Assembly (NCBI GenBank): GCA_002366795.1
Contig: DFBX01000114.1
Coordinates: 1-28,665 of the forward strand
Direction of reading: 5' to 3'
Length of the DNA stretch: 28,665 nucleotides
DNA from: Rhodobacteraceae bacterium UBA3069
GTDB lineage: Bacteria > Pseudomonadota > Alphaproteobacteria > Rhodobacterales > Rhodobacteraceae
The notes under the pieces were generated by a model, which saw only the letters and a list, made by a program, of their open reading frames with translations, did not search any database and had not been told where the DNA came from. This document shows, in pieces, positions 22,704 to 28,665 of this stretch. Numbering within the stretch: position 1 is the stretch's first letter; each line of letters starts with the position of its first letter. Position numbers and translations under genes: made by a program.

Positions 22704-23405
22704 ATGTCAAAGATCGCCCTTGTGGACGATGACAGGAACATCCTGACGTCAGTGGCCATGACCCTTGAGGCAGAGGGGTTCGAGGTCGAAACATATCACG
22801 ACGGACAGCAGGCGCTGGACGCGTTCAACAAGAAATTGCCAGACATGGCCGTGCTGGACATCAAGATGCCCCGCATGGATGGCATGGACCTGCTGCAACG
22901 TCTGCGGCAGAAGACCTCCATGCCGGTGATCTTCCTGACCTCGAAAGATGACGAGATCGACGAGGTTCTTGGCCTGCGCATGGGTGCCGACGATTACGTA
23001 AAAAAGCCTTTTTCACAACGGCTTCTGGTCGAACGCATCCGCGCGCTTCTGCGCCGTCAGGATGCGGTGGCCGGTGATGTTGTCGGCGACACCGAAGAAA
23101 CCAAGGTGATCGAACGCGGCGAATTGCGGATGGACCCGCTGCGCCACTCGGTTTCCTGGAAAGGCAAGGATGTGTCGCTGACCGTGACCGAATTCCTGCT
23201 GCTTCAGGCGCTGGCGCAACGCCCCGGCTTCGTCAAATCCCGTGACCAGCTGATGGACGTGGCCTATGATGATCAGGTCTATGTGGACGACCGCACCATC
23301 GACAGCCACATCAAACGATTGCGCAAAAAAATGCGCAGCGCCGACTCCGAGTTCTCGGCGATTGAGACGCTCTATGGGATCGGCTACAGATATAATGAAG
23401 ATTAA
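22704..23405 (+). CDS. chvI: Two-component response regulator ChvI (OmpR family)
   Basis: This 233-aa protein has a receiver domain (1-120) with the acidic pocket Asp8-Asp9-Asp10, phosphoacceptor Asp52 (VLDIKMPRMDG), Thr79 and Lys101 (KKPF). The OmpR/PhoB-type winged-helix DNA-binding domain (about 135-230) shows LTVTEFLLLQALAQRPG and the recognition region DDRTIDSHIKRLRKKM. In rhizobia and Brucella this regulator (ChvI/BvrR) governs envelope, acid and host-contact responses. AAGGAA precedes the ATG. The stop overlaps the chvG start in TAATG. The name rests on the protein and on the hprK-rapZ-PTS genes downstream. Confidence 0.93.
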   Translation: MSKIALVDDDRNILTSVAMTLEAEGFEVETYHDGQQALDAFNKKLPDMAVLDIKMPRMDGMDLLQRLRQKTSMPVIFLTSKDDEIDEVLGLRMGADDYVKKPFSQRLLVERIRALLRRQDAVAGDVVGDTEETKVIERGELRMDPLRHSVSWKGKDVSLTVTEFLLLQALAQRPGFVKSRDQLMDVAYDDQVYVDDRTIDSHIKRLRKKMRSADSEFSAIETLYGIGYRYNED

Positions 23406-25129
23406 TGACCCTAGCTGAGGGGATGAACGTGCGCGATCAGGCGCCTTATCACGAGGGCGATGTTGTTCTGGGGGATGATTTCCTCACCCCGGACAGTATT
23501 GTCGAAGATGAGCTTCGCGCCCGGCGCGAGCGTCGCCGCGCGTTCTCGCTCAATAAATCGCCGCTGACGCGCAAGATCATCACCTTCAACCTGATCGCAC
23601 TGAATGTGCTTGTGGCGGGGGTTCTGTTCCTGAATTCCTCGCGCGACACGCTGGCCGTGCAACGCGCCAACCGAATGGTGGCCGAGGTAGAGTTGGTCGC
23701 CGATGTGCTGGAAGCGCGCCTGCCCGCCGGTGCGCCGGTCAACCTAGCCACGGGTGACGGCATTGATGTGCCGGACACGCTGGCCGGGCTGGACCTGCGC
23801 GAGGGCGAAGAAGTGTTCGTCTACGATCTGGCCGAAGGGCTGATCGCGTCGGATGCCGGGCACGGCATAATGCAGACCGCAAGCACCTATAGCGATCGCA
23901 ACGGCCGCACCGTCATTCTGGACACGCTGGAAACCATTTGGGACGCGGTGTCCCGCGTCTTTCCTGACAATGGCAGCGGGGTCGAAGTGCCCAGCATCGA
24001 GGATCAAACCGCCGGACTGGTTCCCGCCGCGCTGGCAGGCGGGGCGCAAATCCGCACCCTGCGCGACGCTACCGGCAGCACGGTCTATTCCGTGGCCACG
24101 CCGGTCATCCACAACGGCAATGCCGTGGGTGTGGTCGCGTTGGCCTCTGTCGCAGGTGAAATCGACCAGATGGTGCGAATGGAACGCGAGCGTGTTTTGC
24201 AGATGTTCCTGATCGCCACCTTGGTATCCATCGGGCTCAGCCTTGTGCTTGCCTCGACGATTTCCAATCCGCTGTCCGATCTGGCCGCTGCGGCCGAACT
24301 GGGGCATGGTCGCGATCATGGATCATCGGCCCCCAGTCGCATTCGCATTCCCGACCTCACCGCGCGCCCCGATGAAATCGGGCGGCTGTCAGGGGCGCTG
24401 CGCGGCATGGTCACCGCGCTTTACGACCGTATCGACAGCAACGAACAGTTTGCCGCTGACGTGGCGCATGAAATCAAGAACCCGCTGGCCTCGCTCCGCT
24501 CGGCCGTGGGCACGCTGCGCGTGGTCAAACGCGACGATCAGCGCGAACGCCTGCTGGAGGTGATCGAGCATGACGTGCGCCGCCTCGACCGCTTGGTCAG
24601 CGACATCTCGAACGCATCGCGGCTGGACAGCGAACTGGTCAAGGAAGAGCAGGAACCCTTTGACCTATTGAAAATGCTGGGCAATCTCAGCGAATACCTT
24701 GGGCAAGAAGCCTCGACCCAAGGGATCGAATTCATCGCGGATCTACCCGAGAAGCCGATCATCATCCACGGGCTCGAAGCGCGTCTGGCACAGGTTTTCG
24801 TTAATCTTATCACCAACGCCATCAGCTTCTGCGAAGAGGGCGACGCGATCCGTGTCTGGGCCCGCCGCCGCGAAAACCGGGTGTTGGTGGTGGTCGAGGA
24901 TACTGGCCCCGGCATCCCCGATCAGGCACTGGCAAAGGTGTTCAAACGCTTCTATTCCGAGCGGCCCGAACAGCAATACGGCAATAACTCCGGTCTTGGC
25001 CTTGCGATTTCGAAACAGATCGTCGAGGCGCATGGCGGCGTGATCTGGGCCGAGAACATCCGCCCCACCGATGCTGATATCACCTCTGATCCGCTGGGCG
25101 CACGGTTCGTCGTGGGCCTGCCGGTGTAG
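23405..25129 (+). CDS. chvG: Sensor histidine kinase ChvG
   Basis: This 574-aa inner-membrane kinase has an N-terminal cytoplasmic stretch, TM1 about 57-78, a periplasmic sensor domain (about 80-262), and TM2 about 264-286. An HAMP-like linker is followed by the phosphoacceptor His355 in FAADVAHEIKNPLASLRSA and the HATPase domain with N-box NLITNAISF, VEDTGPGIP and GLGLAISKQIVEAHGG. It phosphorylates ChvI. The TAATG overlap with chvI gives coupled translation; a second Met seven codons in is an alternative start. hprK begins one base after its stop. The signal in related bacteria is acidity or the periplasmic inhibitor ExoR; no exoR is seen here. Confidence 0.93.
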   Translation: MTLAEGMNVRDQAPYHEGDVVLGDDFLTPDSIVEDELRARRERRRAFSLNKSPLTRKIITFNLIALNVLVAGVLFLNSSRDTLAVQRANRMVAEVELVADVLEARLPAGAPVNLATGDGIDVPDTLAGLDLREGEEVFVYDLAEGLIASDAGHGIMQTASTYSDRNGRTVILDTLETIWDAVSRVFPDNGSGVEVPSIEDQTAGLVPAALAGGAQIRTLRDATGSTVYSVATPVIHNGNAVGVVALASVAGEIDQMVRMERERVLQMFLIATLVSIGLSLVLASTISNPLSDLAAAAELGHGRDHGSSAPSRIRIPDLTARPDEIGRLSGALRGMVTALYDRIDSNEQFAADVAHEIKNPLASLRSAVGTLRVVKRDDQRERLLEVIEHDVRRLDRLVSDISNASRLDSELVKEEQEPFDLLKMLGNLSEYLGQEASTQGIEFIADLPEKPIIIHGLEARLAQVFVNLITNAISFCEEGDAIRVWARRRENRVLVVVEDTGPGIPDQALAKVFKRFYSERPEQQYGNNSGLGLAISKQIVEAHGGVIWAENIRPTDADITSDPLGARFVVGLPV

Positions 25130-25130
25130 G

Positions 25131-25568
25131 ATGGGCGCGGCCCCGTCCGAAACCACAGTTCATGCCAGCTGCATCGCCTTGGATGGCAAAGCGGTTCTGA
25201 TCCGCGGCGCATCCGGCAGCGGCAAATCAGGGCTGGGGCTGGAATTGATGGCATTGGGCGCAAATTTGCTGGCCGATGACCGCGTGATCCTGACCCGCGT
25301 GGGGAACGCAATCATCGCCAGCTGCCCTCCCGCGCTCAACGGTATGATCGAGGCGCGGGGCATCGGCATTCTGAACGCCACCCCCTGCCCGCCCTGCCCC
25401 GTCGTCCTGATTGTCGATCTGGACAAGCCCGAACAAGAGCGGCTTCCGCCGCGTCGCAGCGAAAACCTGCTTGGGTGTCGGCTCCCACTGCTTCACAATG
25501 CTGGCATTAACCATTTTGCAGCAGCGATTCTGCAATATCTGAAGGCAGGTCGGCACGACACTGGCTGA
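25131..25568 (+). CDS. hprK: HPr kinase/phosphorylase, short alphaproteobacterial form
   Basis: This 145-aa protein corresponds to only the C-terminal catalytic domain of the Firmicutes enzyme, which is about twice as long. The Walker A motif GASGSGKS lies at 26-33, followed by LLADDRV (47-52) and the HprK signature GMIEARGIGILN. It should phosphorylate HPr at its regulatory serine and remove the phosphate again. Missing the N-terminal domain is normal for alphaproteobacteria. The start at 25131 was chosen because it immediately follows the chvG stop; a reading from 25071 would lie inside chvG. Position between chvG and rapZ ties it to the ChvGI signal. Confidence 0.92.
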   Translation: MGAAPSETTVHASCIALDGKAVLIRGASGSGKSGLGLELMALGANLLADDRVILTRVGNAIIASCPPALNGMIEARGIGILNATPCPPCPVVLIVDLDKPEQERLPPRRSENLLGCRLPLLHNAGINHFAAAILQYLKAGRHDTG

Positions 25569-25597
25569 CCCGCCACCACAGGAGACGCGCGAAACCG

Positions 25598-26518
25598 ATG
25601 AATGACTCGATCCAGACCGCCGAAGCCGGCACCGGACAGCGCATTGTGCTGGTCACCGGACCGTCGGGCGCGGGCCGCTCCACCGCGATCAATGTGTTGG
25701 AGGATCTGGGCTTCGAGGCGATCGACAACCTGCCGCTCAGCATCTTGCCGCGGCTTTTGGACGGGCCGCCGCCAAACCGGCCCATGGCGTTGGGACTAGA
25801 CGTGCGCAATCGCGATTTCTCGGTCAATGCGCTAATCGAAACCATCGACCGGCTGGGCGATATTTCGGGAATTACGCCCGACCTGCTGTATCTTGACGCG
25901 CAGCGCGACGTTCTGCTGCGCCGCTATTCGGAAACCCGCCGCCGCCACCCCATGTCCCCCGGCGAAAGCGCAGACGAAGGCATTCGCCGCGAACTGGACC
26001 TGCTGGTCCCGATCCGCGCCCGCGCCGATATCCTGATCGAAACCTCGGACCTGTCCCCCCATGATCTGCGCGCGGAACTGGAAGGGTTCTTTGCCGGCAA
26101 GGGTGGGCGCACACTGGCAGTTTCCGTCAACAGTTTCAGCTATAAACGCGGCCTGCCGCGCGGCATGGACATGGTGTTCGACTGCCGTTTCCTGCGCAAT
26201 CCTTACTGGAACCCGGCCCTGCGCGCGCTGGACGGGCGCGACGAGGACGTGGCCGATTACATCGCGGAAGACAGCCGCGCCCTGCCCTTTTTTGACAAGG
26301 TGCGTGAATTGACCCTGATGCTGCTGCCAGCCTACCGCGAGGAAGGAAAAGCGCATTTTGCCATCGGGTTCGGATGCACCGGCGGGCAACACCGATCGGT
26401 TGCCCTTACGGAATTACTGTCCAAGGCCCTTGCGGACGAGGACTGGCAGGTGTCAATTAGACATCGCGAACTGGAGCGGCGGGAAACCGTGCTGCCCGGG
26501 TCGCGCAACGCTTCGTAA
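25598..26518 (+). CDS. rapZ: RapZ-family nucleotide-binding protein (YvcJ/RNase adaptor)
   Basis: This 306-aa protein has an N-terminal P-loop GPSGAGRS (21-28), a family hallmark, with INVLEDLGFEAIDNLPL directly after it. The C-terminal domain shows FSYKRGLPRGMDMVFDCRFLRNPYW and the conserved IGFGCTGGQHRSV with a phosphate-binding-like loop. In enterobacteria RapZ senses glucosamine-6-phosphate and guides RNase E to the GlmZ small RNA. In alphaproteobacteria its role is not settled, but it keeps close company with PTS genes. GGAG stands about 16 bases before the ATG. Thirty bases separate it from hprK and 18 from manX, so it is an operon member. Confidence 0.93.
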   Translation: MNDSIQTAEAGTGQRIVLVTGPSGAGRSTAINVLEDLGFEAIDNLPLSILPRLLDGPPPNRPMALGLDVRNRDFSVNALIETIDRLGDISGITPDLLYLDAQRDVLLRRYSETRRRHPMSPGESADEGIRRELDLLVPIRARADILIETSDLSPHDLRAELEGFFAGKGGRTLAVSVNSFSYKRGLPRGMDMVFDCRFLRNPYWNPALRALDGRDEDVADYIAEDSRALPFFDKVRELTLMLLPAYREEGKAHFAIGFGCTGGQHRSVALTELLSKALADEDWQVSIRHRELERRETVLPGSRNAS

Positions 26519-26536
26519 AGCTGGGAGAAGGCGGGC

Positions 26537-26929
26537 TTGCTCGGAATAGTGATCGTGGCGCATGGGGGGTTGGCCCGGGAATACCTGGCTGCCGTTGAGC
26601 ATGTCGTGGGCAAACAGCCCGGCATCCGCGCGATTTCCATCGAGGCCGACCATGACCGCAGCGCCAAGCAAGGCGAGATTTGCGCCGCCGCCGACGAGGT
26701 GGACACCGGCGACGGGGTCGTCGTGGTCACGGATATGTTCGGCGGGTCGCCCTCGAACCTGTCCTTGCGCGCCTGTCAGCCGGGCGGGCGGCGGTTTCTG
26801 TACGGCGCAAACCTGCCCATGTTGGTAAAACTGGCCAAAAGCCGCCACCTTCCGGTTGGTGACGCGGTGCGCGCGGCAATGGAAGCAGGTCGCAAGTATA
26901 TTGACACGCAGAACATTTCCACGGACTAG
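26537..26929 (+). CDS. PTS mannose-family EIIA component
   Basis: This 130-aa cytoplasmic protein has the EIIA-Man fold. The phosphorylated His9 lies in GIVIVAHGGLA, and VVTDMFGGSPSNLSLR (69-84) is typical. It probably starts with TTG at 26537, preceded by GGGAGAAGG; a GTG at 26549 would cut the first beta-strand and leave the active-site histidine too near the terminus. No EIIB or EIIC is nearby, so it cannot form a sugar permease with its neighbours and probably acts as a phosphate sink or regulator fed by HPr. It is followed by ptsH after 8 bases. Confidence 0.9.
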   Translation: MLGIVIVAHGGLAREYLAAVEHVVGKQPGIRAISIEADHDRSAKQGEICAAADEVDTGDGVVVVTDMFGGSPSNLSLRACQPGGRRFLYGANLPMLVKLAKSRHLPVGDAVRAAMEAGRKYIDTQNISTD

Positions 26930-26937
26930 GCTTGTTT

Positions 26938-27216
26938 ATGACCGATACAGTGACCCGCCATTTTGACATCATCAATGAAAAGGGGCTTCATGCCCGCGCC
27001 TCTGCCAAGTTCGTCGAGGTGGCCGAAGGGTTCGACGCGCGCGCCGAGGTCAGCCGCGACGGGATGTCCGCCAGCGGCGACAGCATCATGGGGCTTTTGA
27101 TGTTGGCAGCAGCGAAGGGAAGCACTATTGAGGTCCAGACCTCAGGCCCTGATGCCGTGGCCTTGGCCGATGCTTTGGAAGCATTGGTAGCCGACCGGTT
27201 CGGGGAAGATATGTAA
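26938..27216 (+). CDS. ptsH: Phosphocarrier protein HPr
   Basis: This 92-aa protein accepts phosphate from enzyme I at His18 (KGLHARASAKF) and carries the regulatory Ser49 in GDSIMGLLML, the target of HprK. Both phosphorylation sites and the family length are present. The ATG at 26938 gives MTDTVTRHFDI; a TTG two codons before is possible but adds nothing. It closes the hprK-rapZ-EIIA-HPr set. Enzyme I is not in the window. The presence of both His and Ser sites with a local HprK supports a regulatory PTS. Confidence 0.95.
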   Translation: MTDTVTRHFDIINEKGLHARASAKFVEVAEGFDARAEVSRDGMSASGDSIMGLLMLAAAKGSTIEVQTSGPDAVALADALEALVADRFGEDM

Positions 27217-27258
27217 GATCCGTCCCCTGCCCGGTCAGGCGGGGAGCGGAGTGGAAAA

Positions 27259-28158
27259 GTGGTGGCAGACCGAGTGGTGGAAAGCACTGAAAACGAAACC
27301 GGCGCCGCGGCGCCGTCAGACGTCGTATTCACCAAATACGACCGGCGAAGCTTGACCTACGCCAACAGCTTTGACAGCCCGCTGCAATCCACCGTGATCC
27401 GCAGCATCGAATGGCTGACAGGCAAGATTACCATCATCAAGCTGATCCGCCAGTTCGAGAAGACCGGAGCACCTTCGGGGCAGCCGTTCTGGCGCGCGGC
27501 ATTGGACGTGATGGGTATCCCGCTGACCACCCCACAAGAACAGATTGATCGCATCCCCGCCGAGGGGCCGGTGGTGGTGGTTGCAAACCATCCGCATGGC
27601 ATGGTGGATGGGATGATCCTGGCCGACCTGATCGGTCGCCGTCGTCCCGATTACAAGATCCTGACCCGCGCGATCCTGACCGGCATCGACGAGGTCGCCG
27701 CCAGCTACATGATCCCCGCGCCCTTTCCGCATGATCCCGAAGCGCAAGTGAAATTCAAGGAAATGCGTGCCGACGCGATGGACCTGCTGAAAAATGGTGG
27801 CGTGGTCAGCCTGTTCCCGTCGGGCGTGGTGGCCAGTTCGAAAACCATGCTCGGCCCCGCGGAAGAGGCCGAGTGGAACGTGTTCACCGCGCAGTTGATC
27901 CGCCGGTCCGGTGCACGGGTCTTGCCCATCTTTTTCCCAGGCGCGAATTCACGCTGGTATCAGATGGCGAACCGGATTTCCGCGACCATGCGGCAGGGGC
28001 TGCTGCTGCACGAGATCGTCCACAGCTGCAACAAGCCGCAATCCCCCGTGGTGGGCGAGCCGCTGAACGACATGCAGATGGAATTGCTGCACAAGAACCC
28101 GCGCGAATTCATGTCGTGGCTGCGCGACCATACGCTGTCGCTGGGTCAGCCGGGCTAG
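27259..28158 (+). CDS. Lysophospholipid/glycerolipid acyltransferase family protein
   Basis: This 299-aa protein of the PlsC-like superfamily has the catalytic motif NHPHGMVDG (about 109-117, the NHPxGxxDG form), a substrate loop FPSGVV, and a later LPIFFPG block. The NHPTG-like variant is found in hemolysin-type and ornithine-lipid acyltransferases, so the acceptor is uncertain. There is no clear membrane helix; association would be peripheral. It starts with GTG at 27259 after a GGGGAGCGGAG stretch. It may be the last gene read from the chvI operon or have its own promoter in the 42-base gap. Its TAG stop stands exactly at the end of an IS5-type element, so the native C-terminus may have been altered. 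Confidence 0.8.
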   Translation: MVADRVVESTENETGAAAPSDVVFTKYDRRSLTYANSFDSPLQSTVIRSIEWLTGKITIIKLIRQFEKTGAPSGQPFWRAALDVMGIPLTTPQEQIDRIPAEGPVVVVANHPHGMVDGMILADLIGRRRPDYKILTRAILTGIDEVAASYMIPAPFPHDPEAQVKFKEMRADAMDLLKNGGVVSLFPSGVVASSKTMLGPAEEAEWNVFTAQLIRRSGARVLPIFFPGANSRWYQMANRISATMRQGLLLHEIVHSCNKPQSPVVGEPLNDMQMELLHKNPREFMSWLRDHTLSLGQPG

Positions 28159-28226
28159 AGTCTGTGGACAATCGGGATTCCCAATTGATCAAATTTCTGA
28201 TTCAAGCTTCCAAAATGGAGGTTTGA

Positions 28227-28665
28227 ATGACCGAAGATCGGTTTGTGGTATCGGACGGATTGTGGGCGCGGCTTGAACCGTGCCTGCCCGGCAAGGCCAG
28301 TGACAGTGGCGTGACTGCGAAGGACAATCGGCTTTTCTTTGAGGCGGTTCTCTGGCGTGTTCGAACTGGTTCTCCCTGGCGCGATCTTCCAGCGGACTTT
28401 GGCAACTGGAACACTCAGTTTCGGCGTTTTCGTCGATGGGCAAAGACGGGTGTTTTTGAGAGACTTTTCAAAGCGATAAGCCATGATCCCGACCTTGAAT
28501 ACGCGCTCATCCCCTCTCGGCAGATCTCTGCGTGATCGCCTGTCGGGCAATGGACGGGACAATTGTTCAAGTTCATCAGAAGGCGACGGGCGGAGTTGAG
28601 GGGATCAGGATTTGATCCGGTGGATCAAATACCCCCGATACGGGGACTCAAAATCACGCCATCGG
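28227..28665 (+). pseudogene. IS5-family transposase, orfA broken by stop codons (partial)
   Basis: The first 102 codons (28227-28535) read as the N-terminal DUF4096-like part of IS427-type transposases: SDGLWARLEPCLPGK, AVLWRVRTGSPWRDLP, then FRRFRRWAKTGVFERLF. The frame then leaves the family pattern after LEYALI and stops at 28533-28535. The expected continuation DGTIVQVHQKATG is found later, in another frame, at 28553-28591. A second break with a TGA (28613-28615) follows, and the family pattern GTQNHAIG resumes at 28643. Two extra segments of about 41 and 42 bases thus interrupt the gene relative to the family as I remember it. The gene is probably inactive; part of the normal orfA/orfB frameshift could also play a role. 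Confidence 0.7.
28610..28630 (+). repeat. Inverted repeat inside the broken transposase
   Basis: ATTTGATCC-GGT-GGATCAAAT is a perfect 9-3-9 inverted repeat lying within the second extra segment. Confidence 0.7.

Larger units (their letters stand above)
28158..28665 (+). mobile_element. IS5-family (IS427-type) insertion sequence, left part, running off the window
   Basis: The element seems to begin with GAGTCTGTGGACAATCGGGA at 28158, directly after CTA. This group inserts at TA-containing targets. The transposase reading frame begins 69 bases inside. The right end is beyond the window, so the terminal repeats cannot be paired. The boundary is inferred from the group's usual ends. Confidence 0.6.

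Noticed and set aside
1..28665. CRISPR array, prophage or integrated plasmid
   Set aside because: No regularly spaced repeats, phage structural genes, integrase or attachment duplication were seen; most of the window is ordinary chromosomal gene content.

Overview
The window looks like a chromosomal segment of a marine alphaproteobacterium of the order Rhodobacterales (Roseobacter group). This is inferred from the high G+C content, the codon use, and two gene blocks: the order pckA / chvI-chvG-hprK-rapZ-PTS IIA-HPr, and a cluster of adenosyltransferase, etfBA, 3-hydroxybutyryl-CoA dehydrogenase and methylsuccinyl-CoA dehydrogenase. No database search was possible. Family names rest on motifs and recognised sequence patterns.

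Region 1 (1-7361): the first 24 bases are the start of an EF-Tu gene on the minus strand. Upstream of it lie a lipoprotein gene (minus) and a divergent cytochrome P450 (plus). The P450 3' end overlaps the 3' end of a minus-strand M48 metallopeptidase. That peptidase is translationally coupled to an upstream multi-span DUF898/YjgN-like membrane protein, and parC (topoisomerase IV subunit A) lies upstream of both.

Region 2 (7362-10674): a membrane-anchored SH3b protein, an RTX-type calcium-binding protein probably exported by a type I system not encoded here, and a classical short-chain dehydrogenase. Clear intrinsic terminators separate them.

Region 3 (10675-18248): a small two-helix (HIG1-like) membrane protein with a PduO-type cobalamin adenosyltransferase, then etfBA, an oppositely oriented DUF6473 gene, hbdA, mcd on the minus strand, and a TauE/SafE permease. 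Mcd is a marker enzyme of the ethylmalonyl-CoA pathway. ETF is a plausible electron acceptor for acyl-CoA dehydrogenases such as Mcd. The adenosyltransferase makes the cofactor needed by ethylmalonyl-CoA mutase. The neighbourhood therefore reads as C4/C5 acyl-CoA metabolism.

Region 4 (18249-20749): an XRE-family regulator divergent from a LysR-like HTH protein with an unfamiliar C-terminus, followed by a protein with GNAT-like features. A perfect 17-bp palindrome sits directly before the ribosome binding site of the last gene. This is the least understood module of the window.

Region 5 (20750-28158): pckA diverges from chvI-chvG-hprK-rapZ-manX-ptsH, followed by a lysophospholipid-type acyltransferase. 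The PTS genes have no sugar permease and look regulatory, joining envelope or acid sensing (ChvGI) to carbon flux at PEP carboxykinase. The pckA-chvI gap holds a 10-bp-phased triple repeat.

Region 6 (28159-28665): the left part of an IS5-family (IS427-type) insertion sequence. It abuts the acyltransferase stop codon, is disrupted internally, and runs off the window end. A REP-like palindrome (GTAGGGTGGGTTTT then AACCCACC) occurs in two convergent intergenic gaps, after etfA and before the pckA 3' end.
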